Assembly (NCBI GenBank): GCA_905221605.1
Contig: CAJNDS010001114.1
Location: forward strand, 346,001-410,000
Source of the DNA: Symbiodinium natans
Lineage: Eukaryota > Sar > Dinophyceae > Suessiales > Symbiodiniaceae
Direction of reading: 5' to 3'
Length of the DNA: 64,000 nt
Part shown: positions 1-11,579 of the stretch, one piece after another
How positions within the stretch are numbered: the first letter of the stretch is position 1
Layout of the letters: every line of letters begins with the position of its first letter
Translations under genes and position numbers: made by a program
The notes under the pieces: model-generated
The model's input: the letters and a program-made list of their open reading frames with translations, nothing else
What the model was told of the DNA's origin: nothing
Database searches by the model: none

Positions 1-1307
1 CGGGTTTGTAAGGATCGCAGCTTCGGGTTGAGGATTCGGATTTCACAGAATCCGGGACCTTGCTAGAGGATAGCAGAAGGTGGCAAGCCGCTACGCTTCA
101 ACTTCAACCTCGCTTTTATCTGCGCGGTTCCTCCTCGGTACCGTCATTTTGCATCCTGGCAGAACCAGGCGCGCCCAACAACTGCACCGAACAGCTTTGT
201 CATTGAGCATGGGGGATGATTATAGGGAACACTAAACCCTAAACCCTAAACCCGAATACCCAATTCCCTATACCCTTCAACCTTAACCCTAAACCCCTAA
301 GCCCTAAACGCCAACCCTGAACCCTAAAGCTTGGGCTGAGGCTTGGGATTTGAGGCTCCGAGCTCATCTCCTGGCCCCAGGTAAGTTGCCTTAAAACTCC
401 GGCATCTCAGCCTTGAAGACTTATCTAGATGCTGAGTTCATAAGCCCCCAAACAAGTGCACAATTCTTTCAGTTCTTTCGGGATTCTGGTGTCCCACAGC
501 TACTAAGAAGAGTGACAAAGTTACAAAGGCTCGAGTGGGGCGAGGTCTAAGGTGTGGTGTTTAAGAGCGCTAAAGGCGTTGATGCAGCAGTAGAGCAGCG
601 ACAAGGTTCCTCGGTGCCACCTGCTTTCAACGCAGGGCCTCCTCCATCTCTGGGACCAAAAAGTCAAGCCACAGCCAATTCTATGGTTCAACCAGGAACT
701 AAGAGGTGCGAAAATGACATCTCAAGAGCCAAACAATCTAAGGAACGCTCATATGCACATACGCCGATGCACCGACACCTCCCTCACTCCCACCCTCCCC
801 CACACCCTCCCCCCCACCGTCCCTGCCCCCGCCCCTGCCCCTTTCTTTCCCCCACATCGACAACACCCCCCCCCCCCCCCACCGAAAGCAAAACAGGCCT
901 AGCTTTGTCTGGGCTTGCTTTGGTTTAAGGCAACGACCAAAAGAAAGACCAATTTCGCTGCAATATCGACGCTGAGCGCGAACATCGCATGAAACATTGC
1001 GCCCCCCCCCCCGTGTGTCCGTGTGTCAGTGTATCGGTGTATCGGTGCATTGCCCTTGCGCCGAAGCGCCTCCTTGCCTCTTCTCCCCCCAACACAGATA
1101 CGCCGATACAGAAAAACACGCCCAGACGGCGATACGGGGGAGCGGGGAGGGATATTCGGTGTATCGGTGTTTCTGCTTTCTCTGCCCTTTTGGCGGGCGC
1201 ACTCTAACGTGAACCACAAGCACTGGCTGCGACAGCGGAGTCCCTAGGTCCAAGCAACTGCGCTGTCTCGCTTAGCAAACTTTGATCAAAGTCTCATCTT
1301 CTCGAAG
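1..1307. other. No convincing gene; degenerate telomere-like array and simple repeats
   Basis: 228-328 holds degenerate CCCTAAA units. 779-883 is C-rich. 1026-1185 has several direct and inverted copies of GTATCGGT/ACCGATAC. An open frame near 80-235 on the plus strand could be an exon but has no supporting neighbours. Confidence 0.5.
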
Positions 1308-1411
1308 ATGGGGGTTTACGAAAAAAAGAGAGCCCTATATAATATAGTGGCCGAAATAGTAGGACTCCCTGATAGAAAGGACCCCAACCCCTAATTTCGG
1401 AAACCCCCCAT
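1308..1411. mobile_element. MITE-like element, family B
   Basis: Terminal inverted repeats ATGGGGGTTTACGAAA (1308-1323) and TTTCGGAAACCCCCCAT (1395-1411) enclose AT-rich sequence. Related copies are at 1627-1730, 50679-50773, 53681-53762, 58981-59055 and 63945-64000. It has no coding capacity. Confidence 0.7.
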
Positions 1412-1626
1412 ATGTCCACGTGACCTACAAGTGCATACAATGCTCGGGACAAGACGGCTCTGCCCCACAATCCAAAAAATGTGTGTCTAAACCCGAGGCG
1501 CATAGGACCACTGAGCCACTCTGTCTCTTCTCTTGGCTACGGACTTGCTTGTTCAGGGCCGGGTGCAAAGTTGCCCCTGAGCACTCGAGACAAAAAGTAG
1601 CTTCCAGCTGGTGGGGGGGGGGACGA

Positions 1627-1730
1627 TTTGGGGGTTTCCGAGATTAGGGGTACCTTGTTGGAGTCCTCATGATGGGGAATACGACTATTTGGGGGTCTAT
1701 ATTAGGGGTCCCTTATGTTCGGAAACCCCC
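1627..1730. mobile_element. MITE-like element, family B
   Basis: Ends TTTGGGGGTTTCCGA (1627-1641) and TTCGGAAACCCCC (1718-1730). It contains the family's internal block GGGGTACCTTGTTGGAGTCC. Confidence 0.65.
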
Positions 1731-1734
1731 AGGT

Positions 1735-3671
1735 CTGAATTCGTCAATCTGGATGATGCCAGCGACAGAAGTTTCTGAATCTCAAGACTCGAGCAGTTTC
1801 CAAGTAACATTCTACCCTGTCCCCGACAGGCCGGACACCAGAGAAACCTCCATTGCTTGTCGCAATGATTCACACCATGTGCGATATTGACCAAGACCTG
1901 GCTATGCTATGAGCAGGGTTAAGGCTGAAAACCTTCAAAGGCTTAGGCTCACGGCAACCGTAAGAACAGATGCCCCTTTCATGAACTTTACTGCGCGGTA
2001 CTACCGTTGCTTGTTGTTGTTGTGGGGATGCACGGACTATGTACCCATCGCTAGTATAGGGCTAGGCTGGGGATCGCGAAGTCCGTTCAACAAAAATATG
2101 GTGGCGCAAAAAGCCTCGAAACGCTGCAAGGAGCTTGGACACTTGCAGAATGATTCAAATCCCTGACCGAAATCGCTAGACCTAGACCCCATGTGCCGTC
2201 CAGAACAAAGATGCCGAAGCTGGTCCGGAGGCAGTAGTAGTCGGGCGACAGTTAATTTTGGAGCATTTCACCTTAGACTTGGCTTGTTCTACAAAGCTTT
2301 TTCATCACAGCCTTAAAAAAACACCTCGAGAAGATGTGGCTTGAAACATGAGAAGATGTGGCTTGAAACATCTACAGGACGTTTCTGCAGAAAAACTTGG
2401 TAGCCCAGTTTCCATACTTTCAGGCACCCCTTTTTGGGGTTGGTTTCTTCATAAGGGAACCTTGAACGAAAAAAGGGAAAAGGGAATCAGGCCACCGACA
2501 AAAAAGTAGCTGAAAGGCTCTGTTGTGTTGCTCCGCACTTGCTGGCAGCCGTGCATTCGAAGAACCTGATGTTGATGTTGTAAAATCCTCAGCTGAGCCT
2601 TAAGGCCTCAAACGCTAAGCCCTCAACCCTTCAACCCTTCAACCGTGAATCGCTTGACCATAAATGGCCCTGCATCGTAAGATATCGTAAGTGTCAAGGT
2701 CAAGCAAGCTCTGCACATCGGTGCACTTGAAACCTCGAACTAAATCCTACTGGTCAGGGCAAGGGGCCATGAGGCAAGGGCCACTTGGCCCATGAGGCTT
2801 GCCCCAAATCCCTTCCGCGAGTAGGGCAGGTGGTCCGAAAAACAACTCCAGTTGCTGGCTACGTTGCTGCAATGCAATGCCATTGCCTGGAATCCGATCC
2901 AGAGGAATCGGAGTCACTGCCGGTCCACTTGGCCCCGCATGGCAACTGACTTCGCCGCACACACCACGCTCACTGTGTCATCTGTGCCCTTGGGGTGGTA
3001 CAGCAATGGTCGCTTCCGGCCGTCGCTTCAAACACAAGGCCTCCTCAGCATGTATCATTAACGTGTGGAACACGATTTGGCACGGCCGTCGGTCAACCGA
3101 GCACCATTATGGTGGCAGAAGCAGTTGCGAAACCATAATTATGTAGGCGGATTGATTGGAAATCAGGGCTTATCGGGCCTGCGCGGTGTCACCCTCGCCC
3201 AAGCTGGGCCTTCTGAAGGCGCGTCCGTGTTCCGAACCGAGTCGCAAACTCTTGCGGGGAATTTCGTCATCTCGCACGCTCGGTTCAATATTGCCATGGA
3301 GCAGTGCCCTGGCCGAAAGTTGACACCATGTGTCACGCTTTGCTGTCTGGCCGGCTTCACTTTGGGATGATTTTGACAGCGAGGCCTGCAGGACAATGAC
3401 TTAAATGGCAATGACAATGACACATCCCAAAACTCAAAACCCTAAACCCGGAGCCCGGCTGAGTAGGGTTTCGTCGGGTGGTAGGGTTTAGGGGATCTGG
3501 GCACACAGGTAAGAAAGCGAAAGTGGCCGGCCACGCCTGGCACATCGTGTCCATGTGCCGTGCCGACACGTGCCGACAACGCTCGACTATCGACCCCAAA
3601 CCAAGATCTTAAACCCAATACATTCAAAGACGAACCGCGATGTCCTGATAGCTCAGTGCGTCTCAAACCCT
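1735..3671. other. No supported gene; one family D element and a short tandem repeat
   Basis: 2328-2371 is a perfect 22-bp tandem duplication (starts GAGAAGATGTGG). 2396-2500 is a family D element beginning CTTGGTAGCCCAG. A plus-strand open frame at 3065-3370 has a plausible residue composition but no splice context. Nothing else is recognisable. Confidence 0.5.
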
Positions 3672-4819
3672 TAAGTCCTACGGGAGATCGTCGACCCGCG
3701 GCCCTAAACTACGCACAGACTTTCTGCGGCTGAGTTCGAAAGAGACGGAACTCAGAACATGCTCGTAAACCTCCCGAAACTCCGGTCCCTGGGCTACCCT
3801 ACGCTCTCCTTCACGTTTTGGTTTGATGGTCCTGGGTCAATTAGATTATGTATACTGTTCTCCTGCTTCTACGGTGTGAGACAGTCTGATTCCCGAGCCG
3901 AGTCAATGCTGCATCGACCACGCGTCGCACACCCTCAAAGAGCAAAGCGAGGCCTTGACAGAGCAAAGTAGTAGCGCGGACCAAGGCTCTCCCCCCAATT
4001 GAGCCATTTGAGCAGCTTCAGGGTGTTTAGGAGGCCTCAGTAATGAGTTTAGGCAGTTCAGGGCTGCTGTGCTTCCAGCTCATTAGATGCCGTGCTGACC
4101 GAAATCCGAAACCTGCTAGCTGTGCTGGATCCGTCTTCAGCGCTCCTGTTGAATTTTTGTGTCCGTACGATGTGCACCTAAATACCAAGGAACCAGCACA
4201 ATCGGGTCTAAATGTAGGGTTCACTTCAAGCCCAATTCTGGAAGGTTAAACAATCCCTGAGCACAAAGCTACCCTAAATCCTGAATAACACAGACAGCAG
4301 AAAGTCGTGGAACCACTATACTAAATACGGCTTTCGTTTCGAGGCCCTGGGGGTCCCACCCTTGTCGCGTTGAAACAAGCATGCTTGTCCGGGTACCGGC
4401 AATGCAGGCAGTGAGGCTTTCTAGGCCTGAGTTGCGTAGAACTAGGTCCTATGCAGTGGGGAGGTTCCTAGATTACGCTGCCAAACCGAAAACATAGAAT
4501 TCCAAATCATGATGCCCGACGGACCTAAACTCTCAAGAGGAACATCTAAACCTGCTCAAGCATGAAACAAACGCTGAACCCCCAGAATCTGACAAATGCC
4601 TAAACCCTGACGTTGAAATTTGATCAGGCCTGTATGTCGCTCACTGCCTCCTGGGTCCCCCTATTACAGGGAGTGCTCCAGCTTCATAACCCACGCCCGG
4701 AAGTCGCAGAAAAAAGTTATCAAAATCCTGCCTGCCGCCTGTAGCCCTTTGACATTTCCTTTGTTCACGTGCACCTTGCTGTCAGAAATGTTGATGCCCT
4801 GCTGCTGATAGCAAGGCAT
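3672..4819. repeat. 1.1-kb imperfect tandem duplication, copy A
   Basis: Starts TAAGTCCTACGGGAGATCG and ends GATAGCAAGGCAT. It aligns with 4909-5995 at an offset of about 1.2 kb, with substitutions and indels; about 37 bp after CTCCCGAA are found only in copy A. No consistent reading frame is conserved between copies. Confidence 0.9.
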
Positions 4820-4908
4820 GCACCGGCGGTAAACGAGCAGCAAGCTGACTACGGCTACTTTTTCTTAAGATGAGGAAGCACCGACATCGGGAAAGCCGTG
4901 GGTGCCCG

Positions 4909-5995
4909 TAAGTCCTATGGGAGATCGTCGACCCGCGGCCCTAAACTGTGCAGAGACTTTCTGCGGCTGAGTTGCAAAGAGACGGAACTCAGAACATGCT
5001 CGTAAACCTCCCGAATTTTTGGTTTGATGGTCCTGGGTCAATTAGATTATGTATACTGTTCTCCTGCTTCTACGGTGTGAGACAGCCTGATTCCCGAGCC
5101 GAGTCAATGCTGCATCGACCACGCGTCGCACACCCTCAAAGAGCAAAGCGAGGCCTTGACAGAGCAAAGTAGTAGCGCGGACCAAGGCTCTCCCCCCAAT
5201 TGAGCCATTTGAGCAGCTTCAGGGTGTTTAGGAGGCCTCAGTAATGAGTTTAGGCAGTTCAGGGCTGCTGTGCTTCCAGCTCATTAGATGCCGTGCTGAC
5301 CGAAATCCGAAACCTGCTAGCTGTGCTGGAACATTCTGACGATCCGTCTTCAGCGCTCCTGTTGAATTAACCAAGGGACCAGGACAATACGGTCTAAATG
5401 CAGGGTTCACTTCAAGCCCAATTCTGGAAGTTTAAACAATCCCTGAGCACAAAACTACCCTAAATCCTGCATAACACAGGCAGCACAGAGTCGTGGAACC
5501 AATGCAAGAAATGACTACGGCTTTCGTTGCCAGGCTCTGGGGGTCCCACCCTGGTCACGTTGAAAAAAGCATGCTTTTCCGAGCACGGGTAGTGCAGGCA
5601 GTGAGGCTTTCTAGGCCTGTGGTACACCGTGTTCTATGTAGTGGGGAGGTTCCTAGATTACCCTGCCAAACCGAAAACATAGAATTCCAAATCAGGATGC
5701 CCGACGGACCTAAACTCTCCAGAGGAACATCCAAACCTGCTCAAGCATGAAACAATACCCTAAAACCCCAGAAGCTGAAAAAGGTCTAAACCCTGACGTT
5801 GCTAGAACTCGCTCACTGCCTCCTGGGTCCCCCCTCTTACAGGGAGTGCTCCAGCTTCAAAACCCACATGCTCGGAAGTCGCAGAAAAAAAGATATCAAA
5901 AGCCTGCCTGCCGCCTGTAGCCCTGTGAGATTACCTTCTTTCACTAGCACTTTGCTGTCAGAAATGTTGATGCCCTGCCGCAGATAGCAAGGCAT
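4909..5995. repeat. 1.1-kb imperfect tandem duplication, copy B
   Basis: Second copy of 3672-4819, separated by 89 bp. An insert AACATTCTGAC near 5329 is unique to this copy. Substitutions are spread evenly, suggesting a non-coding duplication of moderate age. Confidence 0.9.
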
Positions 5996-6450
5996 AGCAT
6001 CTTCGGCACTCCAAGACTTTGCAAATGTTGTTTCAAAACTGCCTGTAAAGCAAATATCACCGTGCTGCACCCGCATAGTAAGCACATGTTTGTCTTTATT
6101 CACACGGTTCCGGTAGGGCATCACGCAGGCCCAGGCTGGCAACGTCCCCTGCCAAGGCCTTGCTTGGCCCTGGCGTGCAAAAGCTCAGGGTAGACTTCTC
6201 GACTGTGAACCCTCTCAAGATCTGCATGCCCGGACCCCAAAGTGTACCCAAACCCTCAACCCACAGGACTGAACCACCGAGGGATCCGGGATCTTCATAT
6301 CGCGCCACCCTTAGACGCGCTTAGGCGGGCTCAGACGGCCTTGTGTGGCCTTGGTATGCTTCGGGATGCAACTTGGGGATGCAGCTCGGGAATATGCCTT
6401 TGACAAGGGTTCAGGATTTAGGGTTTCGGGTTTAGGGGGGACAGAAAGGT

Positions 6451-6615
6451 TCACATCAGAGCCCCTTTGTAAAAGCACCACGAGGGTTGTAACTTCAATG
6501 CATCTCGTGGCGAACTTCTTGCGCCAGCTTGCGGCGCCTTCCCTGCGCCTGAACCTTCATAAGGTCCAGGCCGGGAGCAGGCCGAAGCTGAAGCTGAACT
6601 CGCACTTGACATTTT
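6451..6615 (+). CDS. Probable internal exon, unknown protein
   Basis: Follows a TTTAGGG-containing stretch and an acceptor ending CAGAAAG. The frame through MHLVANFLRQ and KLKLNSH has about 85 percent G/C at third positions, against about 60 percent for the open antisense frame, so plus is preferred. Downstream donor not fixed. No family recognised. Confidence 0.45.
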
Positions 6616-7469
6616 GCTCAAGATCTCGATTACGAAAATTTGAAACCAGAACCAGGCAAGGAATCCCTGTTGTTGGGCTCGCAGGCGGTGGAGATGTCCA
6701 TGAGAAACCGAAATCGACATCGGGAAAAAGGGAGTGACCCCGAAGGCCTAAATAAGGTCATCAAGTTATACGGGCGCGGACAACATCAATATGAAAGTAG
6801 CAGACCGCCCCTCACACGTTTTAGTAGAGTCCACATGTCGCTTCACTCCTCGACACTCTCTACGTTTACGAGTACCTTAAGTCGGAGTATTCACATCAGC
6901 TTCTTGCATCTGACTGTCATATTGGGGGTCGGCACAGAATGCCTGTCACCGCGCAACTTGAAGGATGCTGTGGCCGCGATATCTGGGGATGGGGCTAGAT
7001 CATACAAGAGGGGCTTCAGATGGGTGTCTCAGCCGCCAAGCCTGGACTGCAGTGAATTTGCATGCCCTCGGGCACCTGTGCCTACACACCTTTGAAACCT
7101 TCGCCTGTGGCCCTGTGGGCAAGGCTCTGGAGTTCAGGCAAGGCTGAGATTTCGAGGCGGGGACCCCCTTGTCCCCAAGTCCCCCAACCATCACCCTTAC
7201 AAGTGGTGCACCCTAAGACCCAAATTGCACTATGCCCCCGAACCTTCGTGGATCTTGAACTCCAACATCAAGTAACCCTAAGTCCTGAAGTCTTCCTGCC
7301 TTAGGGGGGCGGCTTAGCCCCGGTTTAGGGCATCGAGCGTGCGACTGGGACTAGGATGCAGAAACAGCCCATGGGGAGGAACTAGCCTCGTAGGTAGCGG
7401 GACATGGATTGCGGTGTAGATCTTGCGAACAAGCTCTGTCCGTTTAGGGTTTCAGGGTTTCTTGTTTAG

Positions 7470-7533
7470 GCTTCAAATCACCGCTTGCAAATGGTCTTGG
7501 CCGTGATCGCAGCCAAGGGCAACGTCGCACACA
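7470..7533 (+). CDS. Internal exon bounded by a telomere-like acceptor
   Basis: 64 nt, phase 0 to 1. The acceptor is in repeat-like sequence (CTTGTTTAG|G); the donor is CACA|GTGTGAGG. The peptide starts ASNHRLQ and ends GNVAH; third-position GC is high. No family recognised. The exon stands alone, so gene extent is unknown. Confidence 0.6.
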
Positions 7534-7596
7534 GTGTGAGGCCCTGCGCCCTAAACACCCTCCATGGTCCTCAACCTCAAACATGTCAACCACTAA

Positions 7597-7812
7597 CTAA
7601 GCGCTCGCATCGAAAAATGACACGAAACAAAGTTGAAGGTTTCTGTGTTCGGTGGTAGCGTCGGATTCCTGTATCAGTCCTGCCTTCGGCCCCGCAGCCT
7701 GTAGGAACACCATGTTACAGCTGGCGAATGAATTATAAGCCCAATTAGGCCGACACGTCAGCACCAGCTCCCCTGCGTAGGGACTCCAATGACGCAAGGA
7801 GGCGAGAGTTGC
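7597..7812 (-). CDS. 3' end of an unknown gene (two exons)
   Basis: Exon 7765-7812 (48 nt, phase 0-0, starts ATLASLRH) has acceptor GCTCTCAG and donor GTGCTG. Exon 7597-7698 (102 nt) has acceptor TTCCTACAG, begins AAGPKAGL and ends ...FFDASA at a TAG. The intron is 66 nt. Phases match. Upstream exons lie above 7812 and were not found. No domain recognised. Confidence 0.6.
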   Translation of the reverse strand, partial: ATLASLRHWSPYAGELVLTCRPNWAYNSFASCNMVFLQAAGPKAGLIQESDATTEHRNLQLCFVSFFDASA

Positions 7813-7980
7813 CTGAGAGCTGAATGTAGGAGTCGGAATAATTACGAATCATATTCCATTTCCTTGTGGTCCCTTTATAGTTGCACTAGAATAACCCCCC
7901 CCCCAAGAACCTATTCTAAGTCTTCAGGCTCCTACATTAATTAGGCAGCCTGGGATGTAAAGACCGCCCTCAGCTCTTAC

Positions 7981-8238
7981 TTAAGACTTCGGGAGCTTCG
8001 CGCGGGCTGCAGTAGCCACAGTGAACGCCTTTCCGTGACCAGCTACAAGGCCCCCTGAAACGAAAAAGAGCTGAGGGGTTTCAGGGCTTGAAGGCATGAG
8101 AGCTGGCTTCCCGAGTTCGAACTTTTAGGCAACTTCCTCAGCATCTTCGAACCTACTTTTGGGGTGCGCTGGCTCCCCAGGGGTGGAAGAGCAGCCGTTT
8201 GCGGGGCTTTGCGGGGGTGGGTCCGCCTCAAGCCCACC
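7981..8238 (-). CDS. 3' end of an unknown gene (two exons)
   Basis: Exon 8157-8238 (82 nt, phase 0-1; starts GGLEADPPP) has acceptor GATGCAACAG and donor GTAGGT. Terminal exon 7981-8054 (74 nt) follows a pyrimidine-rich acceptor CTTTTTCGTTTCAG, begins with two bases completing a codon, reads GLVAGHGKAF and stops at TAA. A further upstream exon may lie at 8350-8447, where both strands are open between two TTTAGGG arrays. Confidence 0.65.
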
Positions 8239-8349
8239 CTGTTGCATCTCTGGGTTGAGGAGACCCGATAAACTCTAAACTAAACCCTGCACCCCTTTTA
8301 GGGTTTAGGGTTCAGGGGTTAGGGTTCAGGGTTTAGGGTATAGGGCTGA

Positions 8350-8447
8350 GGATCTGACAGAGGGTCCGGCAATTGCAGCCGAGATGCCCTCGTGGCTGCA
8401 CCGCCGTGCGGTGAATGATACCAAGCCGGCAAAATTCCTTCTCAAGT
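8350..8447. CDS. Exon-like segment between two telomere-like arrays, strand uncertain
   Basis: Plus: acceptor GGCTGAG then a frame starting DLTEGPAIAAE, donor GTTAAG. Minus: a frame ending QLPDPLS with a possible GA donor, in phase with the exon at 8157-8238. Arrays at 8296-8344 and 8447-8487 flank it directly. Confidence 0.4.
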
Positions 8448-8491
8448 TAAGGGCTTAGGGTTTAGGGTTTAGGGTTTAGGGTTTCGGGGAC

Positions 8492-8695
8492 TCAAAGGCT
8501 TCCAGCTCTTGCTTGGGATGGGTCTCTTCTCTGTCTTATTCTTCCTGAAGCCTGATTGGAAGCCAACACGCACATGTGAAGCCAGTCTTTGGACCATGTT
8601 GCCCCTGCAAAAAAAGAGCTGCCGTACATCTTCAACGTGAACCCTACAGTCTGCTTCACAGCCCTACACGCCGAAAACCCGAAAGCCCAAGTCCC
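8492..8695 (-). CDS. Possible terminal exon, unknown protein
   Basis: 204 nt, 67 codons and TGA. Acceptor CATTTCCACTTTCAG; starts GTWAFGFSA. The plus strand is also open here (8576-8803) but with lower third-position GC. It overlaps the intron of no other model. Confidence 0.45.
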   Translation of the reverse strand, partial: GTWAFGFSACRAVKQTVGFTLKMYGSSFFAGATWSKDWLHMCVLASNQASGRIRQRRDPSQARAGSL

Positions 8696-8750
8696 CTGAA
8701 AGTGGAAATGGTTGCGCTACGCGTGCAAAAACAATCCTCAAACTCGGGCC

Positions 8751-8958
8751 CTATGAGAACGGGATCGCTGCTTGAACAGAATCCGAGGGCGCAAAAGCCC
8801 TGAATCCTCAACCTTCCCCTGATAGGCCCCAAACCCAAAAGCCCCACCGTGGGGCTTGAGCTCAGCAGTTTCGGCCGTTTGAGTTGGTCTAAAAGGTTTG
8901 GGGTGTTTGGGTTTGCCGAATACTTGTGGAGCGCGCCAGAAAAAGGTGCCTCAAGGTA
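8751..8958 (-). CDS. 3' end of an unknown gene (two exons)
   Basis: Exon 8924-8958 (35 nt, starts YLEAPF, phase 0-2) has acceptor CTCCGCGCAG and donor GTATTC. Exon 8751-8799, in matching phase, reads KAFAPSDSV and stops at TAG. The intron (8800-8923) is C/A-rich with telomere-like fragments. No family recognised. Confidence 0.55.
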
Positions 8959-9027
8959 CTGCGCGGAGGGGGGCCGGAGGGGGGGACCGGGGGGAACAAA
9001 GAAAAAGCTACAAAGGTCTGGAACTCT

Positions 9028-9118
9028 AAACCCCCAAACCCCTAAACACCTAAACCCCTAGACCCCTAAACCCCTAAACCCCCAAACCCCCAAAACCAAC
9101 CCCTAAACCCTAAACCCT
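9028..9118. repeat. Degenerate telomere-like array (CCCCTAAA type)
   Basis: Units vary between CCCTAAA, CCCCTAAA and CCCCCAAA. A second short array is at 9208-9250; the segment between is open on both strands. Confidence 0.85.
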
Positions 9119-9314
9119 CGGCCATGTCCCAGGCGCATTCGCGACAACACCTTGCGGATCTTCTTCTCAACAGGCCGCGGAAGCTCAGCCTGCGCGGAAA
9201 ACTCCTCAAATCCCTAAACCCTACACTCTAAACCCTAAACCCTTAACCCCCTACAGACCTATGAGGCCAAAGCTGCGCTAAAGTTGAGTCTCTAGGGGTT
9301 CTCAGTTCCTTTGA

Positions 9315-9428
9315 CTACTATTTGCTTAAGAACCCCCCGCCCCCCTAAAAAATGAAAGGACGTAGTCTCCACATTGCCCTTGTAAGGAAGAAGATCCTTG
9401 TCTGGAAGGTTCTTGAGGCAAATAGTAG
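9315..9428. mobile_element. MITE-like element, family A
   Basis: Terminal inverted repeats CTACTATTTGCTTAAGAACC (9315-9334) and its complement with one extra base (9408-9428). The core contains TAAAAAATGAAAG and TGTAAGGAAGAA, shared with copies at 19588-19680, 25384-25494, 43510-43600, 47704-47819 and (opposite core) 16267-16391. Confidence 0.8.
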
Positions 9429-10138
9429 TTAAACGGATGGTCTCTTACACGTCGGAGGAGCAGCCTGGGTCATGGCATGCCAGGGCATGTGCCCAAACAC
9501 AACTCGCCGCAGGGATCAAGTCCTCCCGTGGCTTAAGTCATGGCTCATCACTGACTGATCACTCGGAATATGGGACTGGGGGGCGTCTGGAGATTTAGGC
9601 GTGGGGCCGAAATGCCGCAATGCCACTGTCGTCATCATCTCTGGTGCGAATCGCAACCGCAGTTGCGTAACAATTCCGAGTTTGTGCGTATTCGGCTGTG
9701 CCATATGCCTTTGTGAGAGCAGAGCGAACTTCATATGGTATGGCTAGAGCGTCAAACGGCGGAGTTCTCCCCCACCCAGACTCACCATGATCTCTTATCT
9801 CTACCTTTTGTGGTTCGCAATAATCATAAATCATAAGTTGTACATTGGGTCCTACAAATAACCGTTGTTGTGATACTCGCATGCGCGAGGCTTTGCGAGC
9901 TTTACCGAGCATGCAGGCTGAAAAAGATGGGCGTCTTAGACCGTCTTGGTTACGTATTGTTTCGTTTATCCCCAGACCTTTTCGCGAACAGGAACGCTTC
10001 TAGATAAGAGAGCAATGCTGACACTTACTCGCCAGAGAATACTCTTCCGCATCCGAAATATCTTAAGAGTCGGCCCCAAGGCGGTCTGCTCGAAATTCGA
10101 AAATGTCACTTAGCCGAGTCAAAATAACTCTTCCAGCC
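9429..10138. other. No firm gene; one minus-strand exon candidate
   Basis: A minus-strand frame at 9595-9912 contains a consensus donor (CATG|GTGAGT near 9787) after the peptide VQLMIYDYCEPQ, so part of it may be an exon. Nothing else is supported. Confidence 0.4.
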
Positions 10139-10682
10139 ATGCATGCACCCCCTGATCCTCGGAGAAGTGAGACCAAAAGAAAGGAGGAGGAGGACAAGAA
10201 GGCAAAGGATGATGAAAGAGGCCCTAAACCCTAAACCCTAAACCCTAAACCCTAAACCCTAAACCCTAAACCCTAAACCCTAAACCCTAAACCCTAAACC
10301 CCCCCCTAAACCCTAAGCCCTAAGCCCTAAGCCCTAAACCCTAAACGCTAAACCGAAAACCCTAAACCCTAAACCCTAAACCCTAAACCCGGGAGAGGCT
10401 TGCAGTGGACCAGTTTCTGAATGATTTGTTTGGCAGCCCTGCACAAAAGCCAGACACGTTTGAGACGCTATAGGGCTTAGGGTTTAGGGTTTAGGGGTTA
10501 GGGCTCAGGGAGGGCAACAACACAAGACCCTGACGAATTTCTCACGGCGCCTAGAGTTCTACCTTGGACCCTTAAGGTTGTACCCTCGGGTTTTGGGCTC
10601 CCTCTTTAAAGATCTTCAAGGGAATGTGAGGGCCATATTGGGAGACCATGTGAGCCCAAAGGCGAGGACTGCTTCGCATTGG
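10139..10682 (+). CDS. Unknown gene, three exons separated by telomere-like introns
   Basis: Exon 10139-10201 (21 codons from ATG, ending KRKEEEDKK) has a possible GC donor; the ATG is preceded by an acceptor-like CTTCCAG, so it may be internal. Exon from 10396 starts RLAVDQFLND and is open to about 10463; its donor is unclear (GT or GA). Exon 10509-10682 (58 codons, starts GGQQHK, ends TASHW) ends at a consensus GTGAGT. The introns consist of a 169-bp CCCTAAA array and a TTTAGGG array. Lysine/glutamate-rich N-part; no family recognised. A fourth exon may start at 10774. Confidence 0.6.
10222..10390. repeat. Telomere-like array (CCCTAAA), within an intron
   Basis: About 24 units, nearly perfect, with CCCTAAG variants and one C-run. 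Flanked by AGAGGC at 10217-10222 and 10394-10399, which could be a short target duplication. The opposite-orientation array lies at 10471-10508. Confidence 0.95.
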
Positions 10683-11071
10683 GTGAGTACAACCTTAGGG
10701 GCACGCGTCTTCATCCCTTGATCTTGAAAGCAGATTATAAAGCCGACACAAGGGTGCTAACACAAAAAAACAGGTGGTGGGGATGACGACGAGACCGCTT
10801 CGAAGCTTGTGTTTCGTGGCATGGGTTCCGGTTCTTGTTCAGACCCTAACCCCTAAACCCTGACCCTAAACCCTAAACCGGCTAAACCCGAAACTGAGGG
10901 CCTCTGCACCTGTGTCTCCGGAGCTGGATTCTTGAGAGCTTTGCTCCTCATGTGTTAACTCCTGGAGAGCCAAATGTGGGGATTTTGGGGTACAACTTGG
11001 GACTAGATGCACGTAGGGGTTTAGGGTCTAAGTTTTCGGGTTTCGGGTTTGGGGCTGCAACTTTCACTCAC

Positions 11072-11250
11072 TTTTGAGGGCTCCAAAGGGCCTGCCAGGC
11101 CGATCATTTGAAGGCTCAGAGTTCGTTGCAGACTCGAGTTGTAGAAGAGTACCTTAGCACAACCTCCGCGAGTTTCGGCGCTTAAGTTCTGGGCGGGTCT
11201 TTTGTAGGGGCCATGTGGTAGACCCCATCCTAAACTCAAGTCCCCCAAGC
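11072..11250 (-). CDS. Probable internal exon, unknown protein
   Basis: Open frame ending SLQMIGLAGPLEPSK at a consensus donor GTGAGT (intron starts 11071). A plausible acceptor (GCCTGTAG) lies just above 11250. No domain recognised. Confidence 0.45.
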
Positions 11251-11579
11251 CTACAGGCTCTCAACCCTCCGAGCCAGCTTCATGTCCGAAGGTTTCGGGA
11301 ACACGCCAAGGCTCCGTAAAGCTTGATCGGTTTAGGGTTTAGGGTTTAGGGTAGTAAGGTTCAGGGTGCATGGTGAAAGGCTGCAGTACCTCTCTCTCGG
11401 GGATGCACCCTGCATTAAGCCCTCAAGCCATGCACCCTAAACTGGCTGAAGGAAGGTTAAAACCGGCGACAGGGACCTGAGTAGTTGGAATAGGGTTTTG
11501 GGGGACCACTATACAACTACAAAGGGGCCCGAAGGAAACATCATTAGTAATTATTCCGACTATCTTACGCGAGGAGGGT

